DNA of 64,000 bases. Origin: CAVZBW01 sp963773635. Its GTDB lineage: Bacteria > Actinomycetota > Acidimicrobiia > Acidimicrobiales > RAAP-2. The position numbers and the translations under genes are program-made. The notes under the pieces are model-generated. The model was not told the DNA's origin, did no database searches, and saw only the letters and a program-made list of their open reading frames with translations. Positions 16,742 through 25,481 of the stretch are shown piece by piece; the first letter of the stretch is position 1, and each line of letters begins with the position of its first letter. The stretch spans positions 2,046,001 through 2,110,000 of the forward strand of contig CAVZBW010000005.1 in assembly GCA_963773635.1 (NCBI GenBank). The letters run 5' to 3'.

Positions 16742-19700
16742 TCACCGGACCTGCCGTGGCAGTGCGAAACGGACGTCTTCCTCGGTGGTCTGGTGCTCGG
16801 TCACGTCGACCTGGCCGAGCTGGCGTAGGGCGGCCACCACCCGGTGCACGAGGGAGTCGGGAGCGGAGGCTCCCGCGGTGATGCCGACGGTCGAGGCACC
16901 CTCGAGCCAGTCCAACCGCATCTCGGACTCGTCCTCGATCAGGTGGGCCTCGCAGCCCTGGAGCCGTGACGCCTCGACCAACCGCAGGGTGTTGGACGAG
17001 TTGGCGGAGCCGATCACGAGCATGAGGTCGCACCGTCCGGCGATCGCACGCACGGCGTCTTGGCGGTTCTGCGTGGCGTAGCAGATGTCCTCGGTGCTCG
17101 GACCTTCGAGCCGGGGATAGCGGTCCTTGAGGCGACCCACGATCGACGCGGTCTCGTCCACGGACAGGGTGGTCTGGGTGAGGTAGGCGATCGGCTCCTC
17201 GGGGTCGAGCTCGAGCCCGTCTACGTCGGAGGCGCTCTCGACGAGGACGATGTGCTCGGGCGCCTCCCCCATGGTGCCGATCACCTCTTCGTGGCCGGCG
17301 TGACCGATGAGGACGATCCGCTGGCCGTGGGCCGCGTAGCGCCGAGCCTCGTGGTGGACCTTGGCCACCAGGGGACAGGTCGCGTCGATCACGGTCATGT
17401 CGGAGCGCCCATCCGCCTCGGCACGGACGGTGGGGGCCACCCCGTGGGCGGCCAGCACGGCGATCGCTCCCTGGGGGACCTCGTCGAGCTCCTCGACGAA
17501 CACCGCTCCTCGCTCGCTCAGGTCCCGCACGACGTGGGAGTTGTGCACGATCTGGCGACGCACGAAAACCGGCGGTCCGAAGCGGTCCAGGGCCCGTTCC
17601 ACCGTCTCAATTGCCCGCTCCACCCCGGCACAAAACGACCGCGGCGCCGCCAGATGCACCTGGCGTCCCCCGAGCGAACGCGCCCAGCGACGGAGCACCG
17701 GTCCTGCGGCCGCCAGGGTGTCCGCGCTACCCACCTGCAGCACGACCGCCGGCCGTTCGCCCAGCGCCCCGAGCAGGGCCATCCAGTTCCCCGGATCGTC
17801 CGGACCATGTGGCAGCGCACCGTCGGCACCGCCTCTTGGATCGGTCGGCGGGGACACGACGAGGGCTCGCTCTTCGGTTTCGACACCGGCTCGCCGGAGC
17901 TCCGTCGCGATGAGCGACCCGCCCCCCTTGAGCGAGCGGCGGCGATCGAGACCGGCGGCGCGGGCGGCCAGGCGCAGCTCGGACGCCACGAGAACCTGGC
18001 CGGCTGCCGGCCCAGTGGCCCTCGACCGATCCTGGGTCACGATCACGACCGGGTGCGCCGGCGAGAGCAGACCCTCCAGCTCGGAGGCCAGGCGGCCCGA
18101 GTCGAATCGGGCGGTGTGGTCGAGCACGACGTCGGCCTCGATGGCGCCCGCCACCTCGTGTCCCCAGGCCACCATCACCGGAGGCCCGTCACGGTGACCG
18201 CCCGCAGGCGAGGCCTGGGCGGTCGAGGCCTGGGCGGTCGAGGCCTGGGCGGTCGAGGCCTGGGCGGTCGGGGCCGGGGCAGTCGGGGCCGGGGCGGTCG
18301 CGGCCGAGTGGTCCCCGTCGCTCCGGGAGTCCATGGCGCGCTCCTCCGCCCCAACCGGCAGGTCGGAGCGCGACGGCGGGTCGACATAGCGACCGAGCGC
18401 CATGATCGGGAACACCAGGCGGTAGAGGTGGTAGTTGATGTAGAAGTCGCCGGGGAACCCGGTGCCGGTGAACCACGGCTCGTCCCACGTGCCGTCGGGC
18501 CGCTGGGTCTCGATCAGCCAGCGCACGCCACGGCGCGTGGGCTCCCCACGCTCCCCTGCGGCCAGGAGGGCCAGCAGCGCCCAGGCCGTCTGGGAGGCGG
18601 TCGAGACGCCGCGACCCCGCCAGGTCGGGTCGTCGTAGGAGCGAAGGTCCTCGCCCCATCCCCCGTCGGCGTTTTGATGTCGGGCCAACCAGGTGACCGC
18701 CCTCTGGATGGCTCCATCCGACGGGTCGATGCCCGCCGCGACCAGTGCCGGCACCACCGCCCCGGTCCCGTACACGTGGTTGGCCCCCCACCGGCCGAAC
18801 CACGATCCGTCGGGCTCCTGGGATCGGCGCAGCCAGGCGACGCCCCGGGCCATGCGACCCCGAGCCACCCCGCACGAGGCGAGCAGCTCGACCGCATGCG
18901 CGGTCACGTCCGCGCTCGGCGGATCGATCAGCTCGCCGAAGTCGCAGAAGGGGAGCTGCCGGCAGAGATCGCGGGTGTTGTCCACGTCAAAGGCTCCCCA
19001 CCCGCCGTCGGCGCACTGCATGCCGAGCACCCAGTCGAGCGCACGCTCGACCGCTCCCCCGTCGCCCACGTCCACCCGGCGGAGTGCCAGCGCCACCTCT
19101 GCGCTGTCGTCGACGTCGGGATAGTGATCGTTTTCAAACTCGAACGCCCAGCCTCCCGGCGGGAGGTGGGGACGCCGGATGCTCCAGTCTCCCGGCACCG
19201 TGACCTCCTGGCTCAACAGCCAGGAGCCGGCGTCCCGCATCACCGGAGCGTCCGGCGCCACCCCGGCGTCGGCCAGTGCGATGACCGCCAACGCGGTGTC
19301 CCACACGGGCGACTGGCAGGCCTCGAGCCGGCGGCCCTCCGTGTCCTCGATGACGAAGGCCTCCAACCCGGCGAGCCCGGCCGCCATGACCGGGTGGTCG
19401 AGCTCGTAGCCGCGCAGGTGCAGCGCCATGAGCGAGTACACCCACGGGGGCTGGATCCCTCCCCACGAGCCGTCGGCCTCCTGGCGGGCCACGATCCACG
19501 ACTCGGCCCGCTCGAGAGCAATCCGACGTAGCCAACCGAGGGGTCGGCGCTCGTAGCGCTGCAGCACGTCGTCGAGGAGCTGGAAGCGTCCCGGCCAGGT
19601 GCGGACGGAGCGCGAGGGGCGCTGCGGCACCCCCGCCGAGAGCTCGGCCAGACCGAAGGGCAGTGGCCTCTGGGGCCGGTACGCGCCGACCACGGTGAGG

Positions 19701-20233
19701 GCCACCACGGTCTGGCGCGCCCAGCAGGCGAAGTCGTAGACGTTGAGCGGGACCCGTGGGGGGAGCAGCATGAGCTCCGGCGGCAGCACGGGAAGGCGCT
19801 CCCAGGGCCAGAGGCCGAACAGGGCCAGCCATATGCGCGTGAAGACGCGGGAGCGCTCGAGGCCCCCGTTGTCGTTGACGTACTCCGCGGCCCGACGCAT
19901 GTGCGACGCGTCGGGCGGATCTCCCGCCAGGCGGCACGCCACGTACGCCTCGACGGTGGTCGAGAGCTCCGGTGGGCCGCCGAAGTAGGCGCCCCACGTG
20001 CCGTCCTCCCTCTGGTGCGACCGGATCCATCGGGCTGCGGCTTCGGTCTGTGCGGCCGTCCGGATGCCGAGGAACTCACGCAGCAGCAGGTCCTCGGCGT
20101 CCATGGTGACGTTGGTCTCGAGCTCACCCCTCCACCAGCCCTCGGGGCTCTGCAGCCCGCGCAGGTGCCCGACGGCGCGCTGCAGCGCCTCGGCGGCAGT
20201 GGCGGCGATCTCTTGCCCGAGCACCAGGGTCAT
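16742..20233 (-). CDS. Squalene-hopene cyclase fused to HMBPP reductase (SHC::IspH)
   Basis: One uninterrupted 1163-residue frame joins two enzymes. Residues 1 to about 620 are squalene-hopene cyclase, with the protonating DVDD motif at 373-376 and QW-type repeats such as GWGAFDVDN. Residues 862-1150 are IspH (LytB), with the three cluster cysteines at 868, 953 and 1051, plus AAHGVAP, the Glu in HEEVIGTMG and TQTTLS. Between them lie a TAQAS/TAPAP repeat linker and about 165 residues that I cannot assign. An internal ATG at 18334, six bases after GGAGGAG, could also start a separate 530-residue IspH form. The gene overlaps the upstream polyprenyl synthase as ATGA. Confidence 0.88.
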   Translation of the reverse strand: MTLVLGQEIAATAAEALQRAVGHLRGLQSPEGWWRGELETNVTMDAEDLLLREFLGIRTAAQTEAAARWIRSHQREDGTWGAYFGGPPELSTTVEAYVACRLAGDPPDASHMRRAAEYVNDNGGLERSRVFTRIWLALFGLWPWERLPVLPPELMLLPPRVPLNVYDFACWARQTVVALTVVGAYRPQRPLPFGLAELSAGVPQRPSRSVRTWPGRFQLLDDVLQRYERRPLGWLRRIALERAESWIVARQEADGSWGGIQPPWVYSLMALHLRGYELDHPVMAAGLAGLEAFVIEDTEGRRLEACQSPVWDTALAVIALADAGVAPDAPVMRDAGSWLLSQEVTVPGDWSIRRPHLPPGGWAFEFENDHYPDVDDSAEVALALRRVDVGDGGAVERALDWVLGMQCADGGWGAFDVDNTRDLCRQLPFCDFGELIDPPSADVTAHAVELLASCGVARGRMARGVAWLRRSQEPDGSWFGRWGANHVYGTGAVVPALVAAGIDPSDGAIQRAVTWLARHQNADGGWGEDLRSYDDPTWRGRGVSTASQTAWALLALLAAGERGEPTRRGVRWLIETQRPDGTWDEPWFTGTGFPGDFYINYHLYRLVFPIMALGRYVDPPSRSDLPVGAEERAMDSRSDGDHSAATAPAPTAPAPTAQASTAQASTAQASTAQASPAGGHRDGPPVMVAWGHEVAGAIEADVVLDHTARFDSGRLASELEGLLSPAHPVVIVTQDRSRATGPAAGQVLVASELRLAARAAGLDRRRSLKGGGSLIATELRRAGVETEERALVVSPPTDPRGGADGALPHGPDDPGNWMALLGALGERPAVVLQVGSADTLAAAGPVLRRWARSLGGRQVHLAAPRSFCAGVERAIETVERALDRFGPPVFVRRQIVHNSHVVRDLSERGAVFVEELDEVPQGAIAVLAAHGVAPTVRAEADGRSDMTVIDATCPLVAKVHHEARRYAAHGQRIVLIGHAGHEEVIGTMGEAPEHIVLVESASDVDGLELDPEEPIAYLTQTTLSVDETASIVGRLKDRYPRLEGPSTEDICYATQNRQDAVRAIAGRCDLMLVIGSANSSNTLRLVEASRLQGCEAHLIEDESEMRLDWLEGASTVGITAGASAPDSLVHRVVAALRQLGQVDVTEHQTTEEDVRFALPRQVR
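18206..18304. repeat. 15-bp tandem repeat encoding the SHC-IspH linker
   Basis: The unit GGTCGAGGCCTGGGC occurs three times exactly (18221-18265), flanked by a partial copy and by three degenerate copies rich in GGGGCCGGGGC. On the coding strand it encodes TAQAS repeats and then TAPAP repeats. Because the unit is five codons, copy-number change would alter the linker length without breaking the frame. Confidence 0.9.
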
Positions 20234-21252
20234 CGGTCACGCTCCACGACGTAGCGTGCGATCTCGGCCAGCTGGCCGGCAGGGCCCGGCTCGAGCGGCA
20301 CGCCGCGCAAAGCCTCCAGCGCGGCGTCGAGGTGGGCGTCCGCCAGCCCGATGGCCATGCGACGACCGCCACGCTCCTCCAGCAGATCCGCCGCCCGGGC
20401 GGCCTCCGGTGGGGTCATCGCACCAGAGAGCAAGGTGGTCAGCTCGTCGGCGTGGGCGTCGGCGGTGGTCTCGGCCAGGGCGGTCTCGCGCAGCACCGCG
20501 GCAACGGGGACCGACTTCTTGTGCTGGACGAGGTCGTTTCCCGCGGGCTTGCCCGTGACCGCCGGCTCCCCCCAGATGCCGAGGACGTCGTCCACCGCCT
20601 GGAAGGCGACTCCCATGTGGGTGCCGAAGCTCCGCAGCGCTTCGACCACCCCCAAAGGTGCGCCCGTCAGTGCGGCACCGATCGACGCGGCGCAGCCGAG
20701 GAGGGCTCCCGTCTTGCCACGCGACATGGTCAGGCATTCCTGCAGGGAGACGTCGCTGCTCGTCTCGAACGCCATGTCGAGCGCCTGGCCGGCGATCATC
20801 TGCTGGGTGGCCGCGGCCAATGCGGACGCCGCGCCGGCGGCGCCCGGGGCGGGCTCCTCGAGAAGTACCTGCATGGCAAGCGTCATCAGCGCGTCGCCGG
20901 CGATGATCGCCGGACCGACACCAAACTGGATCCACACCGTCGGACGGTGACGCCGCTCGGCGTCGCCGTCGATCACGTCGTCGTGGACCAGCGAGAAGTT
21001 GTGCACGAGCTCCACGGCCACCGCCCCCACGATCCCCTCTTCGGGTCGGCCGCCGCTCGCCGCGGCGGACAGAACGGCGAGGGCGGCCCGGACCCGCTTG
21101 CCTCCTCCCGCGAGGTGGTGCTCGACCGGTGGGCGCAACGCCGGGTGCAACCTGGCCACGGCCGCCTCCATCGCCGGATCGACCAGCGCGGAGGCCCAGC
21201 CGAGAGCATCGGGCGGCGAGGGAGGTCGCGCGACGAGGGACGGTGAGGTCAT
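20230..21252 (-). CDS. Polyprenyl diphosphate synthase of the hopanoid operon
   Basis: This is a trans-prenyltransferase of 340 residues that probably makes farnesyl diphosphate for squalene synthesis. The first aspartate-rich motif is DDVIDGD with the basic RRHRPT behind it, and the second is DDVLG. GGGKRVR near residue 50 is the usual substrate-phosphate site. Start and stop overlap the neighbouring hpnE and cyclase genes as ATGA on both sides, so the protein is made in step with them. The product chain length is inferred from the operon, not read from the sequence. Confidence 0.88.
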   Translation of the reverse strand: MTSPSLVARPPSPPDALGWASALVDPAMEAAVARLHPALRPPVEHHLAGGGKRVRAALAVLSAAASGGRPEEGIVGAVAVELVHNFSLVHDDVIDGDAERRHRPTVWIQFGVGPAIIAGDALMTLAMQVLLEEPAPGAAGAASALAAATQQMIAGQALDMAFETSSDVSLQECLTMSRGKTGALLGCAASIGAALTGAPLGVVEALRSFGTHMGVAFQAVDDVLGIWGEPAVTGKPAGNDLVQHKKSVPVAAVLRETALAETTADAHADELTTLLSGAMTPPEAARAADLLEERGGRRMAIGLADAHLDAALEALRGVPLEPGPAGQLAEIARYVVERDR

Positions 21253-22661
21253 CGGACGATCTCCTCCGGCACCGAGCGACCTTTCCTGGTCGCGCCGACA
21301 GCTTCCTTGCGAGAGGTGGACTCCGAGAGCACGGCCTCGGCTGCGGCATGGCCGCTACGGACCGCTCCCTCCATCGTCGCCGGCCACCCGGTGTGGGTCC
21401 ATGCCCCGGCCATGGCGAGGCCCGGGCACCGGGTGCGGGGCCCCGGTCGCAGCGCCAGCGTCCCCGGGACGCCGCGGAAGGTCGCCTCGTGCTCGCGGGT
21501 GACCACGGCATCGAGGATCTGGGCGTGGCGGGCGGCGGGGAACAGCTCGCCCAGGGCCTCGGCGAAGGTCTTGATCAGCTCCTCGGGCCGCTGGCCGATC
21601 CATCGATCCGCAGCCGAGAGCGAAACGGCGAGGCACTGCCCTCGCTCGGTCCCCGACGATGCCGTGCGGTCGAAGACGAACTGCACGGGGGACTCGAGTG
21701 CGGCCGCGAAAGGCAGCTCGGTCACCCGGCGGTCGTAGACGAGGTGGACGTTGACGATCGGTGAGGCGCCGAGCGCCGACACGTCGCCGATCTGCGCCGT
21801 CGCGGGGACGAGACGCGCCGCCACCGGGGGTGGGACGGCCACGATGACCGCGTCGGCGTCGAGGTCCATCTCCTCGGCATGCACCGACCAGCGGGCCGGG
21901 GCCCCCCGGCCGGCCGGCTCGATCGCCGTCACCGGCGTGGCGAGCAGGGTCTTGACCCCCGCGGCGTCGAGTGCCCGCCGCGCCGACTCGTCGTGGAGAC
22001 GGGCAAGGGGGACTTTGGACCAGCCGATGTCCCCGGCGTCGGACGCGTCGAGCAGGCCGGTCCGAAAGACCTTGGCCGCCAGGGCAAGGGACGCCTCGTC
22101 TGCGGGGAGGTTGACGGTCGGCAGCGTGATCAGGTCCCACAACGCCGACCGTGCGTGCTCGCCCTGTCGGTGGCGGCGCAACCAGGCGCCGAACGTCTCT
22201 CGATCGAGCGCGGGATCGGACGGATCGAGGGTTCGCAGAGCGAGCGCCGCCAGCGGGATGCGCGCTCGCTCCCGCATCGGGACGGGCCGGTACCGGGCGA
22301 GGGCGCCGGACAGGTGCAGCGGGGCCGGCAGGCGATTGCGCCGGAGCCGAGAGAGCGGACGACCCGGAGAAAGGACGGGCACGTCCATGCGGGGCTGGAG
22401 CGCGACGTCGCCGGCGACACCCAACCGACCGAGCAGCTCGAGGTAGGCGGTACAGCAACGCAGAAAGACGTGCTGACCGTTGTCGAACCAGCGGCCATCC
22501 CTCTCGAACGACCAGGTGAGCCCGCCGAGGCGAGAGCGGCGCTCGACGAGCGTGACCGCCGCACCCGCCTCGGCCGCGTCGAGTGCCGCGGTGATCCCGG
22601 CCAGGCCCCCGCCGACGACGACGACGCTCCCGTTCGCCGAGGTGGGGATGGCCCCGCTCAC
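21249..22661 (-). CDS. hpnE: Hydroxysqualene dehydroxylase HpnE
   Basis: This FAD-dependent amine-oxidase-fold enzyme reduces hydroxysqualene to squalene in the HpnC-HpnD-HpnE route. It has 470 residues from the GTG at 22661, chosen because it overlaps the hpnD stop as GTGA. The N-terminal dinucleotide fold is VVVVGGGLAGITAAL followed by LVERRSRLGG. The C-terminus has the flavin segment GLAMAGAWTHTGWPATMEGA, as in HpnE and phytoene desaturases. The operon position makes HpnE much more likely than a carotenoid desaturase. Confidence 0.9.
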   Translation of the reverse strand: MSGAIPTSANGSVVVVGGGLAGITAALDAAEAGAAVTLVERRSRLGGLTWSFERDGRWFDNGQHVFLRCCTAYLELLGRLGVAGDVALQPRMDVPVLSPGRPLSRLRRNRLPAPLHLSGALARYRPVPMRERARIPLAALALRTLDPSDPALDRETFGAWLRRHRQGEHARSALWDLITLPTVNLPADEASLALAAKVFRTGLLDASDAGDIGWSKVPLARLHDESARRALDAAGVKTLLATPVTAIEPAGRGAPARWSVHAEEMDLDADAVIVAVPPPVAARLVPATAQIGDVSALGASPIVNVHLVYDRRVTELPFAAALESPVQFVFDRTASSGTERGQCLAVSLSAADRWIGQRPEELIKTFAEALGELFPAARHAQILDAVVTREHEATFRGVPGTLALRPGPRTRCPGLAMAGAWTHTGWPATMEGAVRSGHAAAEAVLSESTSRKEAVGATRKGRSVPEEIVR

Positions 22662-23497
22662 GGCACCACCCCCACCAGGCTGCGGCCGGCCACCCAGAGC
22701 TTCTCCGTGGCCGGCAGCGAGACCCGGCCCCGAGCGACGGAGGCCGGGTCCTCCTCGATCCGGCGCAGCACCCGCCGGTAGATCCCCGCCATCGTGCCCA
22801 CGCAGGCGCGGCTCCGGCGGTCGAGCAGGGGAAGGAGCCGAAGCCCCGTCGCGAACCACTCGGCCGCCCGCCGGGCCTCGAGCGCCACCAGGGCCGCCAA
22901 GGCCTCCGGGGGCCCGCTCAGGTCGGGCTCGCAGCCCACGCTCGTCGCGTCGGCCGCCGGGAGGTACACGCGCCCCATGGCCTTGTCCTCGCGGACGTCA
23001 CGCAAGATGTTGGTCAGTTGCAGCGCCACGCCCAGCGCGTCGGCCAGGCCTTCGCCACGCTCGCGGTCCGAGCAGGTAAAGACGGCGAGCGACAGCCGGC
23101 CGATCGATCCGGCCACCCGCCGGCAGTAGACGATCAGGTCGTCCACCGTCTCGTACGAGGTCCCGATCACGTCCATCTCGCAGCCCACCAGGAGCTCGTC
23201 CAACGCGTCCATCGGCAGCCCGTAACGGGATCGGGCGTCGGCCACGGCAGCCAGGACGGGATCCTGCGAGCCGGCCGAGAGCCGCTCCAGCTCCTTGCGC
23301 ACGCCGGCGAGCGCCTCGAGCTTGGCCGCCGGTGCGTCGTCACCGTCCCCGATGTCGTCGATGCGGCGGGCAAGGGCGTACACGGCGCTGAGCGCCCGCC
23401 GCTCGGGCGGGGCGAGCAGCCGGATGCCGTACGCGAAGTTCTTGGCCTCTCGTCGGGTGATGGCCTCGCATGCGGCGTAGGCGGTTTCGGGATTCAC
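22658..23497 (-). CDS. hpnD: Presqualene diphosphate synthase HpnD
   Basis: This is a squalene/phytoene-synthase-fold enzyme of 279 residues that couples two farnesyl diphosphates to presqualene diphosphate. The first Asp motif is RRIDDIGDGDD, and the second is NILRDVREDKAMGRVYLP, a strong match to HpnD. The GTG at 23497 overlaps the hpnC stop. A longer in-frame start exists upstream but would lie inside hpnC. With HpnC and HpnE it forms the three-enzyme bacterial route to squalene. Confidence 0.92.
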   Translation of the reverse strand: MNPETAYAACEAITRREAKNFAYGIRLLAPPERRALSAVYALARRIDDIGDGDDAPAAKLEALAGVRKELERLSAGSQDPVLAAVADARSRYGLPMDALDELLVGCEMDVIGTSYETVDDLIVYCRRVAGSIGRLSLAVFTCSDRERGEGLADALGVALQLTNILRDVREDKAMGRVYLPAADATSVGCEPDLSGPPEALAALVALEARRAAEWFATGLRLLPLLDRRSRACVGTMAGIYRRVLRRIEEDPASVARGRVSLPATEKLWVAGRSLVGVVP

Positions 23498-24417
23498 GCG
23501 GCCTCCCTCCGCGACGGCACCGCGACCCTGCCCGAGGCGCGGCGTCGGCGTCCGGTCCGGAGGACCGAGACGACATGGCCCGTGGTCCGCAACGGACGCG
23601 ACCGGCACGCGTTGGTGATCACGTCGTGATCCGCCTCGGCGATCGCATCGAGGACGGCAAGTCCCCCCGCGGTGAAGGCCGCCACCGCGAGGGCGGCGCT
23701 CGCGGGCAGCCGGGCCACGAGCGGCGCGCCGGACCGCAGGAGCACGTCGGCTCGTCGCGCGTTCACGGCAACGACCTCGCGGAGCGCCGGACCCGCGGAC
23801 CCCGCCGAGACGTCGTCACGGATCCCCTCCGTCGAGGTGCCGGCGTCGCGGAGATCTTGTTGTGGAAGGTACACCCGGCCCCGGCCGATGTCCTCGGCCA
23901 CGTCCTGGAGATGCTCGACGATCTGGAGCGCCGTGCAGACGTCGTCGGAGAGGGCCTCGGTCTCCGGGCTGGACGCGTAGAAGATCGCCAGGACCAGCCG
24001 TCCCACCGGCACCGCAGAGAGCCGGCAGTACGCGACCAGCTCGTCGTACGTCTCGTAGGAGGACACCGTCTGGTCCTGGACGTTGGCCTGGATCAGCTCG
24101 TGAAAGGGCTGCAGGGAGAGTCGCCGCGCGTGGACCAGCAGGGCCGTGCGAACGAGCACCGGGTGGGATGCGTATCCCGCAACGGCGCGGTCCAGCTCCT
24201 CGTGCACCCAGCGCAGCATGGCCAGGCGATCGCCGGTGGCCTCGTCGCCCACGTCATCGACCAGTCGGGCAAACCCGTACACGGCCAGGAGGTCGCGGCG
24301 CGTGCCCGACGGCAGAAGGTGCAAGGCCACCGGAAAGTTCTCGTACGCCGCTTGCCCGACGACGTCGTCGAGGGAGGGAAGCTCCGCCGGAACCGACCTC
24401 GTTGCTGCTGCGAGCAC
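23494..24417 (-). CDS. hpnC: Hydroxysqualene synthase HpnC
   Basis: This is the second squalene/phytoene-synthase-fold enzyme of the operon. It converts presqualene diphosphate to hydroxysqualene. It has 307 residues from the GTG at 24417, which is eight bases after AGGAG. A GTG at 24423 is only two bases from that site and is less likely. Motifs are ARLVDDVGDE and LQDVAEDIGRGRVYLP, with the opening YENFPVA typical of HpnC. It is the first gene of the seven-gene operon, below a clear promoter. Confidence 0.9.
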   Translation of the reverse strand: MLAAATRSVPAELPSLDDVVGQAAYENFPVALHLLPSGTRRDLLAVYGFARLVDDVGDEATGDRLAMLRWVHEELDRAVAGYASHPVLVRTALLVHARRLSLQPFHELIQANVQDQTVSSYETYDELVAYCRLSAVPVGRLVLAIFYASSPETEALSDDVCTALQIVEHLQDVAEDIGRGRVYLPQQDLRDAGTSTEGIRDDVSAGSAGPALREVVAVNARRADVLLRSGAPLVARLPASAALAVAAFTAGGLAVLDAIAEADHDVITNACRSRPLRTTGHVVSVLRTGRRRRASGRVAVPSRREAA

Positions 24418-24497
24418 TACCACCCTCTCCTTTGGCCGAGGCTCGGAACGGACCCACCCAAACGTTCGTATAACACCCGTGACTATCTGGTCATTTA

Positions 24498-24526
24498 GCT
24501 ATACCGAAGTGGCGGCGCACGGTCAA
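24498..24526 (-). promoter_or_regulatory. Promoter of the hopanoid operon
   Basis: On the minus strand TTGACC (24526-24521) and TATAGC (24503-24498) are exactly 17 bases apart, a near-consensus sigma-70-like promoter. It lies about 80 bases before the hpnC start, and no other strong promoter is visible inside the overlapping operon. Confidence 0.65.
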
Positions 24527-24558
24527 GGAAAAGCTTGTGCGCGCCGTTGCGCGAGCAA

Positions 24559-24578
24559 GACCGATCGAGCGTTCGGTC
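24559..24578. promoter_or_regulatory. Candidate TetR-type operator upstream of hpnC
   Basis: GACCGATCGAGCGTTCGGTC is a 20-bp imperfect dyad with perfect GACCGA/TCGGTC arms. It lies about 30 bases above the hopanoid promoter and just below the stop of the MerR-TetR regulator. It could be the operator of that regulator. A terminator hairpin for the regulator gene is the alternative, although no T-run follows. Confidence 0.45.
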
Positions 24579-24588
24579 GGGACGGGTG

Positions 24589-25377
24589 TTAGATGGCGAG
24601 CGCGCGGTGCAGGGCGCGCGCCAGCGCTTCGCGTACCGCAGCGCGTGCCGCCTGCTTCGCTCCGCGCACCCGCAGTCGCGTGGCCAGGCCTACAGCGATT
24701 GCCTCGGCCACCTCGGCCGTGACACCGATCAAGGTCGGGTCGTCGCGCAGCTCCCGGCTCATGGCCTCGAGGAGCAGAGGCAGGAACGGTTGCAGGGCCT
24801 CGGCCAGACTGACGGCGGCGCCGTGGGTGCCGATGCCGCTGCGTAGGCTCCGCGCTCCATCGGCCAGCTCTTGTCCGATGGAGCGGACTACCCCGGCGAA
24901 GGCCTCTTCCTTTGACGAGAAGTAGCGGTAGAAGGTCCCCTTGGCGATGTCCGCGGCCTCGCAGAGCTCGCCCACGCTGGTCCCGTCGTAGCCTCGTTCG
25001 TTAAAGGCCGTCCGGGCCGCCTCGAGCAGCGCGGCCGGAGGTTCGGATCGCTCGGGCTCCACCAGCGAGGCGATGAGCTCGTCGGCCTCGGCGGCGCGGA
25101 GGGGTGAGGCGCCCGAGGCGAGCTCCCCCGCGAGCAGCTCGGGGAGCACGTCCCGGATGGACTCGAGCGGCAGTCGCCGACGTTCTCGCAGCAGCCGGAT
25201 GAGCCGCAAGGCCTCGACATGGCGCTCGTCGTACACGAAGCGCCGCGTGCCCCGCAGGGCCGGCTCCGGCAACAACCCGACGCGGCGGTAGTGGTGGATC
25301 GTCGGTACCGGGACCCCAGTACGGGCGCTGAGCTCGGCAACGGAGAGCCCCGTGGCGCCAGCCACGCTCGCTGACAC
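24589..25377 (-). CDS. MerR-TetR fusion transcriptional regulator
   Basis: This 262-residue protein has two DNA-binding domains in series. Residues 10-80 form a MerR winged helix, with LSVAELSARTGVPVPTIHHY and then GLLPEPALRGTRRF. Residues 114-160 form a TetR helix-turn-helix, with TSVGELCEAADIAKGTFYRY followed by FSSKEEAF, and the rest is a TetR-like ligand domain. The start is GTG. It lies between the MFS exporter and the hopanoid operon, all on the same strand. Its target is unknown, and the dyad above hpnC is one candidate. The frame is continuous, so a real fusion is the simplest reading. Confidence 0.85.
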   Translation of the reverse strand: MSASVAGATGLSVAELSARTGVPVPTIHHYRRVGLLPEPALRGTRRFVYDERHVEALRLIRLLRERRRLPLESIRDVLPELLAGELASGASPLRAAEADELIASLVEPERSEPPAALLEAARTAFNERGYDGTSVGELCEAADIAKGTFYRYFSSKEEAFAGVVRSIGQELADGARSLRSGIGTHGAAVSLAEALQPFLPLLLEAMSRELRDDPTLIGVTAEVAEAIAVGLATRLRVRGAKQAARAAVREALARALHRALAI

Positions 25378-25481
25378 GAGCCCAACGATATCGGCGGCGA
25401 CTCACCTGGCGCGAACGGCGAGGCCGGCACCCGGCCCGGGGGGTCCGGTACCGGGTGGCGGCCCGCCAGTCCGGACGTGGG

